Source of the DNA: Microcoleus vaginatus WJT46-NPBG5
Lineage (GTDB): Bacteria; Cyanobacteriota; Cyanobacteriia; Cyanobacteriales; Oscillatoriaceae
NCBI GenBank assembly: GCA_019359355.1
Contig: JAHHHM010000036.1
Coordinates: forward strand, 1-39,707
Direction of reading: 5' to 3'
DNA length: 39,707 nt
Shown here: positions 9,853 to 17,230 of the stretch, piece by piece
Layout: every line of letters begins with the position of its first letter
Numbering within the stretch: the first letter of the stretch is position 1
Notes under the pieces: model-generated
The model's database searches: none
What the model was told of the DNA's origin: nothing
Seen by the model: only the letters and a program-made list of their open reading frames with translations
Program-made: the position numbers and the translations under genes

Positions 9853-9873
9853 AACCACAGATGCACACAGATG
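9853..9873 (+). repeat. AACC(G/A)CAGAT-type dispersed intergenic repeat, short degenerate copy
   Basis: This AACCACAGATGCACACAGAT-like sequence lies just after the DUF3131 stop. Related copies are at 22671-22690 and 32959-32975 in this window, always outside genes. Its function is unknown. Confidence 0.5.
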
Positions 9874-9967
9874 TAACTGGTTATAGGTTAGGGATGCTGT
9901 GATGCTTCTGCCGGCTTTATGGGCAGTTTACATACTGCCCATACATTCTATAGATTCGACATCAAAG

Positions 9968-10155
9968 AGTTTTTTAGTCGAATTTATCTAACCTTATCTG
10001 TTTGAGCGAAAATAAATTTTTGGGCGGTTTGGCGGATGCAACTTCGATTTAATGGGAATGAAAAAAAGTTTTTTAGTTAGGTCTATCTAACTTTAGCTGT
10101 TGGCTCGGGAGTAAAATTCTGGGCAGTTTAGCGGGTGAAACTTCAATTTTTTACT
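9968..10155 (+). repeat. Imperfect ~99-bp direct repeat in the 356-bp gap before the double-DUF3131 gene
   Basis: Copy A starts at 9968 and copy B at 10067. Both read AGTTTTTTAGT, then TATCTAACxTTA, GCTGTT/TCTGTT, a stretch with TGGGCxGTTTxGCGG and GCAACTTC/GAAACTTC. The offset is 99 bp. The rest of the gap (9831-10186) holds the degenerate repeat at 9853 and AT-rich sequence; no ORF was seen. Being just upstream of the ATG at 10187, it may be a duplicated leader or promoter element. Confidence 0.7.
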
Positions 10156-10186
10156 AATTTATTGTGTTAAGGCTGATTCAATTCTG

Positions 10187-13132
10187 ATGCTGCAAAAACT
10201 CTACCCACAAAAGCGTTCCAAACTGATTGCTCTCTTCCTGACGGGGCTAGTTTCACAATCGCTGCTGCCTGTTTTTATCCCGCAGAAAACGCAGGCTCAA
10301 AGCCCCCCGGCAGCAGCCGCGTGTGCCGAAATCAGTGCGCCCCTAACGCCTGAGGAGCAGGTTTATGCGAAAGCTGCTTGGCAGTATTTTGTTAATAACT
10401 CTCAGGAAGCAACCGGATTTACCAACTCCACCGGCGGCTATCCCTCTGGCACACTTTGGGATATGGGAAATTACCTGATGGCGCTGAATTCAGCGCGTTG
10501 GTTAAATTTAATTGACCAGGCAGAATTTGACGGGCGCATCAACAAATTTTTAACCGGCATGAGTGCGTTAAAACTCTTTGAAGATGGCTTGCCCAATAAA
10601 GTTTATAACACCGCCACCGGCCAAATGGTTGATTACGGCAATAATCCCATAGAAAAAGGCATTGGTTGGTCAGCTTTAGATATCGGTCGAATTTTGGCAG
10701 CCTTTCACGTCATCCGAACCTGCCACCCTCAATATGGAGATTGGCTCAAAGGAATTGTTGCGAAGTGGCAAGTCGCTCGATCAGTTGAAGACGAACAACT
10801 TTACGGCGCAATGATTGACCCCAATAAAACCACCTTGCTAGTGCAGGAAGGGCGGCTTGGTTATGAAGAATATGGGGCGCGAGGTTACGAGCTTTGGGGG
10901 TTTAAAGTTCCGAAAGCAATTGCCGTAGAGCCGTTTAAATTGGTAGAAATTAACGGCATTAAAGTGCCGGTGGACACCCGTGACTACCAAACCACCAACG
11001 CCAACAATTATGTGGTTAGCGAATCCTATATTCTGGATGCCATCGAATTTGGTTTAGAAGGCTACCTAAAAGATTATGCAGCCAGCGTTTTAGAAGTGCA
11101 AAAGCGCCGGTTTGAAGCCACCGGCCAACTAACGGCAGTATCAGAAGACAATATCGATCAAGCCCCTTACTTTCTTTACAATACGGTTCATTCAAATGGA
11201 CAAGATTGGGCAACCATTACCGATGAAAATAAGCCATTTCCGCAATTGCGAAGCATCAGCACAAAAGCGGCGATTGGTTGGTATTATCTTTACCCAGGTA
11301 ACGCGTATGCCAAGCAACTTTTTGATGCGGTAAAAGATTTGCGCGACCCGAATGGAGGCGGTTTTTATGCCGGCCTTTATGAAGAAACCAAAAAACCGAA
11401 TACAGCCCTCACCGGCAACACCAACGGGCTAATTTTAGAAATTTTGTACTACAAAGCCAGAGGCAACCGCCCCCTGATCGGGCCGGAATTAGTCTCATTT
11501 GCCTCGGCACCCCCCACCGGCAACACGATCAGCCCAGCCGAATCAACCGCAGCCGCACCCACTCCACCGCCGGCAACTCCAGCAGCCCAAACTCCACAGC
11601 CGGCAACTCCAGCAGCACAAACTCCGCCGCCAGCAACTCCAGCGGCACAAACACCACCGCCGGCAACTCCAGCCGCCCAAACTCCGCCACCCGCCACCCC
11701 AACCCCAGTGGCAGCCGCACCCCCCAAGCCTGCTGCCCCAGAAGTAGTGGCAGTTGCCCCCATCGCGTCCGTGGGCAAACCCCAGCAATCCGATTGTCCA
11801 GCGCCGGCGCGATCCCTGAACGTCGTAGAACGGCGCTATGCAGACGCAGCTTGGGGCTATTTCAAAGCCAACTATCAAACCGCAAACGGGCTGGTTAATG
11901 ACCGCAGCGACATGAAAGCGGCAACCCTGTGGGGATTGGGAGATTACCTGGCAGCACTGCACGCGGCGCACTCGCTTGAAATCATCTCCGACATCGAATT
12001 TGACGGGCGCACCCGGCAGTTGCTGGCAGTCTTGGGCAAACTCCCTCTGTTTGCCGGCGAATTGCCCCAGCGCGGATACGACAGCCGCACATTGCAGCCG
12101 GTGGATTATGGCGGAAATCCGCTTCCCGAAGGCAATGGCTTCTCAGCACTCGATATTGGGCGGATGATGGCAGCGCTTTATAACTTGAAAAACTGCCATC
12201 CCGAATACACCGACGCCGTTGATCAAGTGGTACTCGATTGGTCATACCTGCGCGTCGTGCGGGACGGCATCCTTTCCAGCGCCACTGTTGAAAAAGATGC
12301 CAATGGGCGCTGGCTGGCGCGAGTTAACCCGGAAACCCGTCTCGGTTATGAGGAATATGCCGCCCGTGCCTTTCAGATGTGGGGATTTGATGTGAATCGC
12401 GCAGCGGTGGGAGGACAGTATACAACCGAGTCCGTGGAAGGCGTTAACGTGCCGGTGCAGCGCAACCGCCCGGAGGTAAATTCAGACGTGAATCAGTACA
12501 CGGTAAGCAATCCTTTCTTACTGTACGGGCTGGAATTTGGCTTTGATCCCCAGATGCGTTCCCTCGTTGAACCCTTGCTCCAGGCTCAAGCTGAGCGCTA
12601 TCGCAGCACCGGCAACTTCACATCCTCGGCGACCACGCTGATTGATCGCGCGCCCTACAACGTACACAGCACGATTATCGGTGACGGCAAACCTTGGGCA
12701 ACGATCGCAGATGATGGGACACCGGCACCCGATCTCCGCATGGTGAGTACGGCAGCAGCCTTTGCCTATTACGCGCTGTTTCCAGAAAATGAGTACGCCC
12801 GTGAACTGTGGCAGGCAACAACGGACTTATATAATCCTTCCCTTGGCTTCTACGAAGGTTTTTACGAAAAAACCGGCAAAACCGCCATTGGCTTCACTGG
12901 CAGCACCAACAGCACGATTTTGCAATCCTTGCTCTACATGGTGACGAAGCAACCCCTGATCAGTCCCGCTACATCAATGGATTCCCCTTGGTGGCAGGAA
13001 GTGGCGAAAGGCAACTCCGGTCGGGGTCTGCCTGAAATTCCCACACAAAAAGCAAAAGTTGCTTCCGATGCTTCCGGGACTTACTGGACTTCTGGTGATG
13101 GCAATGTCACCTCCCCAACATCCACAAGGTAA
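10187..13132 (+). CDS. Secreted protein with two DUF3131 domains joined by a Pro/Ala/Thr linker
   Basis: The product has 981 residues. A signal peptide covers about residues 1-37 (KRSKLIALFLTGLVSQ, cleavage near KTQA). DUF3131 domain 1 is about 48-450, a repetitive linker about 455-555, and domain 2 about 560-930. Domain 1 keeps the acidic positions of the neighbouring single-domain protein: TLWD (Asp92) and VSEDNID (Glu320, Asp321). In domain 2 these are TLWG (Gly583) and SATTLID (Thr816, Thr817), so domain 2 has probably lost activity and may bind rather than cut. The linker is encoded by 30-bp tandem repeats and looks like the flexible linkers of extracellular carbohydrate-active enzymes. 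GC content appears higher toward the 3' half. The role is inferred to be periplasmic or extracellular glycan handling with the adjacent glycosyltransferase; the biochemical activity of DUF3131 is not established here. Confidence 0.8.
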   Translation: MLQKLYPQKRSKLIALFLTGLVSQSLLPVFIPQKTQAQSPPAAAACAEISAPLTPEEQVYAKAAWQYFVNNSQEATGFTNSTGGYPSGTLWDMGNYLMALNSARWLNLIDQAEFDGRINKFLTGMSALKLFEDGLPNKVYNTATGQMVDYGNNPIEKGIGWSALDIGRILAAFHVIRTCHPQYGDWLKGIVAKWQVARSVEDEQLYGAMIDPNKTTLLVQEGRLGYEEYGARGYELWGFKVPKAIAVEPFKLVEINGIKVPVDTRDYQTTNANNYVVSESYILDAIEFGLEGYLKDYAASVLEVQKRRFEATGQLTAVSEDNIDQAPYFLYNTVHSNGQDWATITDENKPFPQLRSISTKAAIGWYYLYPGNAYAKQLFDAVKDLRDPNGGGFYAGLYEETKKPNTALTGNTNGLILEILYYKARGNRPLIGPELVSFASAPPTGNTISPAESTAAAPTPPPATPAAQTPQPATPAAQTPPPATPAAQTPPPATPAAQTPPPATPTPVAAAPPKPAAPEVVAVAPIASVGKPQQSDCPAPARSLNVVERRYADAAWGYFKANYQTANGLVNDRSDMKAATLWGLGDYLAALHAAHSLEIISDIEFDGRTRQLLAVLGKLPLFAGELPQRGYDSRTLQPVDYGGNPLPEGNGFSALDIGRMMAALYNLKNCHPEYTDAVDQVVLDWSYLRVVRDGILSSATVEKDANGRWLARVNPETRLGYEEYAARAFQMWGFDVNRAAVGGQYTTESVEGVNVPVQRNRPEVNSDVNQYTVSNPFLLYGLEFGFDPQMRSLVEPLLQAQAERYRSTGNFTSSATTLIDRAPYNVHSTIIGDGKPWATIADDGTPAPDLRMVSTAAAFAYYALFPENEYARELWQATTDLYNPSLGFYEGFYEKTGKTAIGFTGSTNSTILQSLLYMVTKQPLISPATSMDSPWWQEVAKGNSGRGLPEIPTQKAKVASDASGTYWTSGDGNVTSPTSTR
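11561..11700 (+). repeat. 30-bp tandem repeat encoding TPPPATPAAQ linker (about 4.7 units)
   Basis: Units start at 11561, 11591, 11621, 11651 and 11681 (last one partial). They differ mainly at third positions, which indicates selection for the linker peptide and age greater than a recent slippage event. Unit number could vary between strains. Confidence 0.9.
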
Positions 13133-13305
13133 GGTTTTTTCCCAGTCTGAAGGGCCGATTTTTGCTGGCAAGCCGGTCCTTAGATAAAAATTTTGCGCCT
13201 GATGTTAATCCGAATGCGATTATTTTAGACAGCCGGCTCTATCCAGCTAGAGGATAGCTACCCCTGGCTTTTGAATCAGTGAGTGGCTAGCTTACCCGTG
13301 TGAAG

Positions 13306-13311
13306 TATAAT
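13306..13311 (+). promoter_or_regulatory. Possible -10 box (TATAAT) before the BcsA-like gene
   Basis: A perfect TATAAT lies 59 bp upstream of the ATG at 13371, in the 238-bp gap after the double-DUF3131 gene. No good -35 is seen at 16-18 bp. A 6-bp-stem hairpin (CTATCC 13239-13244, GGATAG 13252-13257) lies upstream of it. Confidence 0.3.
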
Positions 13312-13370
13312 CCTGCCGGCGAAACCACTTTTTGTTGAACGTTATCTTCCATGCATTTATCCGGGCTGCT

Positions 13371-15368
13371 ATGACAAATCCAGCTTCCATTGTTGAAAAT
13401 TCACCAAGTTTTTCTGGAAACATTCGCTCTCGTTTAAAAGAGAGAACGTTGCTGTTTCGCTACCTCGCAGAAATCAACTTGATTTTGGGTGCTTGGTATT
13501 TGTATTGGCGCATCAACAATTCTATTAATTATGATGCGTTGTGGCTGTCAGTTCCTTTGCTACTTGCAGAAATTTACAGCTTTTTCGGGGGAGTGATGTT
13601 TGTCATCGGGCTGTGGCGTCCTCTAGTTCGGCAGGTAAAGTCTCTTGATCAATTAATGCCACCTTTGCCGCGCAGAGATTGGCCGACTGTTGATGTGTTT
13701 ATTACCTGCTACAGTGAGCCGGCGGAGATGGTGGAGGAAACGGCAAGAGCGGCTTTGGTAATAGATTATCCGCCAACGAAGTTGCGGGTTTATGTGCTGG
13801 ATGATGGCAATTCGCCGGCGATGCGGGCGATGACGGAAAAACTTGCTATCGAAGATTTACAATCGCCGATTTTGCAACAGGAAGCGGAAAAACTTGATAT
13901 TGAGCGAACACAGTTAGTTGAGCGGCTGCGACAACTCGAAAATCTGGCACCGGATATTCAAGCGGCTGAAGAATTTTTGCAAGCGGAATCTGATAGTGCC
14001 AATGCAAAAATGGCGGGTTTTATAGAGCGTTTGCGGCAGTTTGTTCTTTGGTTGCCTCCCCAACATCAAAGTGTTTATGAACGGGTGCAAGCTGAACGCA
14101 AAAGTTTAGAAGCAGCAATTGATCAAAAAGAACAGGAATTAATAGAACTGGCGCGTTTTCGCTACATCGCCCGTCCCAAAATTGCCGGTAAGGCTCACCA
14201 TGCTAAAGCCGGCAATATTAATTACGCAATTTTCTCTGGGGAAACTTCAGGCGATTTTATTCTGACGCTGGATGCAGATCACATTCCGAAGCCTCATTTT
14301 CTCAAGCGGGTTCTGCCCTATTTCTTTACCTATAATGTCTTTGCCGGTAAATACGAAAACAATCGCATTGCCTTTGTGCAAACACCCCAAGATTTTTACA
14401 ACATCCCAAAAGGCGATCCCTTTGGGCATCAAGCCAGTTTATTTTATGGCCCGATTCAGCAGGGTAAAGATGGGATGAATGCTGCTTTCTATACCGGCAC
14501 CAATGCAGTTCTGAGACGGGAAGCACTGGTAAATGTTGGATTGCAATATTTCTCGGATGAATTTTCTAAAGATGCTCAACGCTTAGATGAATTTGATTTA
14601 GTGGGGGGCGTTTCCAGTAATAGTATTACGGAAGATATGAATACCGCAATGCGCCTACATGGTGCCGGTTGGAAATCGCTGTATCACAATGAAATTTTGG
14701 CAGAAGGTTTAGCCCCTGATGACCTTAGTTCCACCCTGAAGCAGCGGCTGCGCTGGGCGCAGGGTACTATCCAAGTGCTTGTGCGGGAAAATCCTCTAAC
14801 AAAACCCGGACTAAGTTTTTGGCAGCGGTTGCAATATTTTCAAACAATGTATAGCTACTTTTCCGGGTTTGCCACCGTTGTTTTTATTGCTTGCCCAATT
14901 ATCTATTTCTTCACCGGCGTTATTCCTGTTAAAACTTACGGGCCAGCTTTTGCTATCCACTTTATCCCCGCTTTTGTTGTAAATCGTCTCACTTTCTTAG
15001 CCGCGAGTTGGGGCATTCCAGCCAGAGAAATTTGGCGTTCTGAGCAATATGCAATTGCTCTGTTTCCGCTGTTTATTCAAGCCGTCTGGAGTGTTTTAAC
15101 GAATCGGCCTATTAAATTCCAGGTGACGCCTAAGCAGCGGCAAGCGGGGATTTATCTCCGCCTAGTTTGGCCGCAATTGCTTGTTTTTTGCCTAACAATT
15201 GTAAGCATCCTGTGGGCGCTTGGCTGGCTGGTGATTGGGCAAATGCAACACCCAAATTTAGAGCAGCCTTTGGCTTATGCGCTCAATCTTGCCTGGTCAA
15301 TTTATAATCTGACACTTTTGTGGGCGATTATTCGAGCAGCCGTTTGGCAGCCGCCTTCTGCTGAATGA
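13371..15368 (+). CDS. BcsA-like processive family-2 glycosyltransferase (cellulose-synthase-like), no PilZ domain
   Basis: The product has 665 residues from the ATG at 13371; a TTG at 13332 would add 13 residues but has no better ribosome site. Two transmembrane helices (about 34-50 and 56-82) precede the catalytic domain. Signature residues are present: LDDG (Asp144, Asp145), AKAGNIN (279-284), DADH (Asp301, Asp303), ITED (Thr420, Glu421, Asp422) and QRLRW (458-462). Several transmembrane helices follow (about 495-660). These motifs are those of inverting, membrane-embedded synthases that polymerise and export a polysaccharide, such as cellulose or another beta-glucan. No C-terminal PilZ domain is present, so direct cyclic-di-GMP control through PilZ is unlikely. 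Residues about 155-262 form a charged coiled-coil-like insertion between LDDG and DADH. The product sugar is not decidable from sequence. Confidence 0.88.
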   Translation: MTNPASIVENSPSFSGNIRSRLKERTLLFRYLAEINLILGAWYLYWRINNSINYDALWLSVPLLLAEIYSFFGGVMFVIGLWRPLVRQVKSLDQLMPPLPRRDWPTVDVFITCYSEPAEMVEETARAALVIDYPPTKLRVYVLDDGNSPAMRAMTEKLAIEDLQSPILQQEAEKLDIERTQLVERLRQLENLAPDIQAAEEFLQAESDSANAKMAGFIERLRQFVLWLPPQHQSVYERVQAERKSLEAAIDQKEQELIELARFRYIARPKIAGKAHHAKAGNINYAIFSGETSGDFILTLDADHIPKPHFLKRVLPYFFTYNVFAGKYENNRIAFVQTPQDFYNIPKGDPFGHQASLFYGPIQQGKDGMNAAFYTGTNAVLRREALVNVGLQYFSDEFSKDAQRLDEFDLVGGVSSNSITEDMNTAMRLHGAGWKSLYHNEILAEGLAPDDLSSTLKQRLRWAQGTIQVLVRENPLTKPGLSFWQRLQYFQTMYSYFSGFATVVFIACPIIYFFTGVIPVKTYGPAFAIHFIPAFVVNRLTFLAASWGIPAREIWRSEQYAIALFPLFIQAVWSVLTNRPIKFQVTPKQRQAGIYLRLVWPQLLVFCLTIVSILWALGWLVIGQMQHPNLEQPLAYALNLAWSIYNLTLLWAIIRAAVWQPPSAE

Positions 15369-15466
15369 CTAACTCGCAAGGATGCGAGCGAAGGCTAGCG
15401 CATCAATCTTGTTACAGCTAAACTGAGAAAACACGAAAAGTCACTCGAAACTAGGAGTCCAATCAC

Positions 15467-15793
15467 ATGAGTCCAGTCGTCAAAGTTGTTCAACCTTCTG
15501 GTATTTTAGATGGGCCGAAAGGCAACCAGTTACGTCGGGAGATTAGCGATGTTGTGGAAAGCAAACCTGATATTGTGCTAATCGATCTTCAAGATGTCCC
15601 TTTTATGGACAGTTCAGGGTTAGGTGCGCTTTTATCAGCGATGAAAATGGTGAGAACGGTAGGGGGTAAACTTTTTGTTTGCTCGATTAACCCTCAAGTA
15701 AAAATGCTGTTTGAATTGACAAAAATGGATCGAGTTTTAGAGTCGTTTGCGGACAAAGACGAGTTTAACAAGGCTATTCTGAAAACTGAATAA
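15467..15793 (+). CDS. STAS-domain anti-sigma-factor antagonist (SpoIIAA/RsbV-like)
   Basis: The product has 108 residues, the usual length of a single STAS domain. It has IVLIDLQDVPFMDSSGLGAL, where Ser50 corresponds to the phosphorylated serine of SpoIIAA/RsbV. Such proteins free a sigma factor or other target by binding an anti-sigma kinase when dephosphorylated. A TAGGAG ribosome site lies about 10 bp upstream. It follows the glycosyltransferase by 98 bp on the same strand and faces a convergent gene for a PP2C-type phosphatase that could dephosphorylate it. No RsbW/SpoIIAB-type kinase gene is nearby. Confidence 0.92.
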   Translation: MSPVVKVVQPSGILDGPKGNQLRREISDVVESKPDIVLIDLQDVPFMDSSGLGALLSAMKMVRTVGGKLFVCSINPQVKMLFELTKMDRVLESFADKDEFNKAILKTE

Positions 15794-15811
15794 GTTGAGC
15801 GTTTTATGTGG

Positions 15812-15854
15812 CATGATCCAGGACAAATTTTTATTGTTAAAATGTCCTATCATG
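15812..15854. terminator. Hairpin between convergent STAS and PP2C-regulator genes
   Basis: The arms are CATGATCCAGGACA (15812-15825) and TGTCCTATCATG (15843-15854), pairing over 12 bp with a 2-nt bulge and a 17-nt AT-rich loop. It lies in the 96-bp gap between two convergent stop codons, which suits a bidirectional terminator, although no strong T run follows. Confidence 0.6.
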
Positions 15855-15889
15855 TCTTAAATATGAGTATAAACTGAGGAGTTTAGGCT

Positions 15890-17065
15890 TTAGTTAAAAT
15901 TTACTCGTAATAAGGATAAATCATCATCAAGAATTTTTTTTGAATTTAAACACAGAATATAATTTATAAGTTTATCTAAGCAGAAATTTGTTTTTTGTTG
16001 AGAATCTAACAGGAAAGAAATGAAAGCCTCAAGCCCCCAGATTTGGGTATCTGTTAGAAGAATCTCATAAGCTCCATCACTAAAAATGTACATCGTGCTG
16101 CTGGGTGGAATCTCGCAAGAAGCCTCATCAAAGTCAGCGTCAGGGATAAAGCCTATTGGCATGCCGGTGGATTCTAAAAGCTGAACTTGTGTGGCTGTCT
16201 CAGATGCCCCAAATAGCAGTACCGCCGGTGGGTGGCCGGCACTTGCATATACGAGTTGCCGGTTTACCGCGTTATAAACTCCGTACCAAATTGTAAAGTA
16301 TTTATCACCTTGGGCGCTCATTTGAAACCCATTATTAAGAGCGCTTAAAACTTCGCTAGGCCGGCAAAAATCGGTGTTGGGTAAAGATTGTGTCCGTAAA
16401 ACATTCAGCACAGAAACTGACAACAGTGCTGAACCGACTCCATGTCCGGAAACATCAAGTAAATACATTGCTAAATGATCGCTGTCAAGCCAGTAATAAT
16501 CAAAGCAATCTCCCCCCAATTGAGCGGATGGAATAAACTTGGCTTCTGTGGTTATATTGCCGGCTAAGGGTGAGGGTAAAAGCGAACTGACATATTCCGC
16601 TGCTTCATCTAAATCGGCGCGTAACTCCTGGTTGAGTGCTTCCAAAGCGTACTTTTGGAGTTGCAATGTTTGGTTGAGTTCATATAAGCGCAAACCCGCC
16701 CGTACTCGCGCTTTCACTTCCTCCATATCAATCGGTTTGGAGACAAATTCATCTGCGCCGGCATCGAGTCCTTTGACGCGCTCATCCACAGATTCTTTAT
16801 CACTACCCTTGCCTTTAGCCGTCAGCAAAATAAAGAATGTGGCAGATAATTCTGGATTGTCTTTAATCTGACGACAGACTTCTAATCCATCCACCGGCTC
16901 CATCACCCAGTCACAAATAATCAGAGCCGGTTTGATTTGTTGCGCTTGGATGACTCCCTCTTCACCATTACTCGCTACAGTCACCTCATAACCCTGATTT
17001 TGCAGGGTTCTTTTTAAGGCGGCCCTAACGATTGGGTCATCATCAATAATTAACAGGTGAGACAT
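15890..17065 (-). CDS. Response regulator with PP2C/SpoIIE serine phosphatase output (RsbU-like)
   Basis: The product has 391 residues from the ATG at 17065 (MSHLLIIDDD); an upstream TTG at 17083 would add six residues. The receiver domain spans about 3-125 with acidic pocket IDDD (7-10), phospho-acceptor Asp52 in ICDWVMEP and the K-P pair near 110. A short coiled coil (about 128-160) leads to a SpoIIE-type PP2C domain (about 172-388) with AQLGGDCFDYYW and LLDVSGHGVGSALLS holding the metal-binding acids. The family dephosphorylates STAS antagonists in response to two-component signalling. The convergent STAS gene is the obvious candidate substrate, and the large hybrid kinase upstream a candidate donor; both are inferences from position. 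Confidence 0.9.
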   Translation of the reverse strand: MSHLLIIDDDPIVRAALKRTLQNQGYEVTVASNGEEGVIQAQQIKPALIICDWVMEPVDGLEVCRQIKDNPELSATFFILLTAKGKGSDKESVDERVKGLDAGADEFVSKPIDMEEVKARVRAGLRLYELNQTLQLQKYALEALNQELRADLDEAAEYVSSLLPSPLAGNITTEAKFIPSAQLGGDCFDYYWLDSDHLAMYLLDVSGHGVGSALLSVSVLNVLRTQSLPNTDFCRPSEVLSALNNGFQMSAQGDKYFTIWYGVYNAVNRQLVYASAGHPPAVLLFGASETATQVQLLESTGMPIGFIPDADFDEASCEIPPSSTMYIFSDGAYEILLTDTQIWGLEAFISFLLDSQQKTNFCLDKLINYILCLNSKKILDDDLSLLRVNFN

Positions 17066-17230
17066 GAAGCCGGCTAGATCCAAAAGGGGTATAACATTGT
17101 TTTATTATAAATGAGTTGAGTTACTTAAAATTTCTTTCTTAAAAAGATTTTGCCCCCGGTTGTTTTACGGAAAATTGGCAACGCAATCCTCGGTTTTTCT
17201 CGTCACCTGCATTATATTTTAACAAAAACC

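Noticed and set aside
11561-11700. Short regular repeats that could suggest CRISPR
   Set aside because: The 30-bp units are directly adjacent with no spacers and are translated in frame as TPPPATPAAQ.
11449-11778. 109-codon Gly/Ala-rich frame on the - strand
   Set aside because: It is the complement of the 30-bp repeats that encode the Pro/Ala/Thr linker; the repetitive peptide is an artefact of that.
15373-15388. Small hairpin CTCGCA/TGCGAG as terminator after the GT2 gene
   Set aside because: The stem is only 6 bp and is not followed by a T run; transcription may well continue into the STAS gene.
16539-16871. 110-codon + strand frame
   Set aside because: It is antisense to the receiver/PP2C gene, Ser-rich, without a domain or ribosome site.
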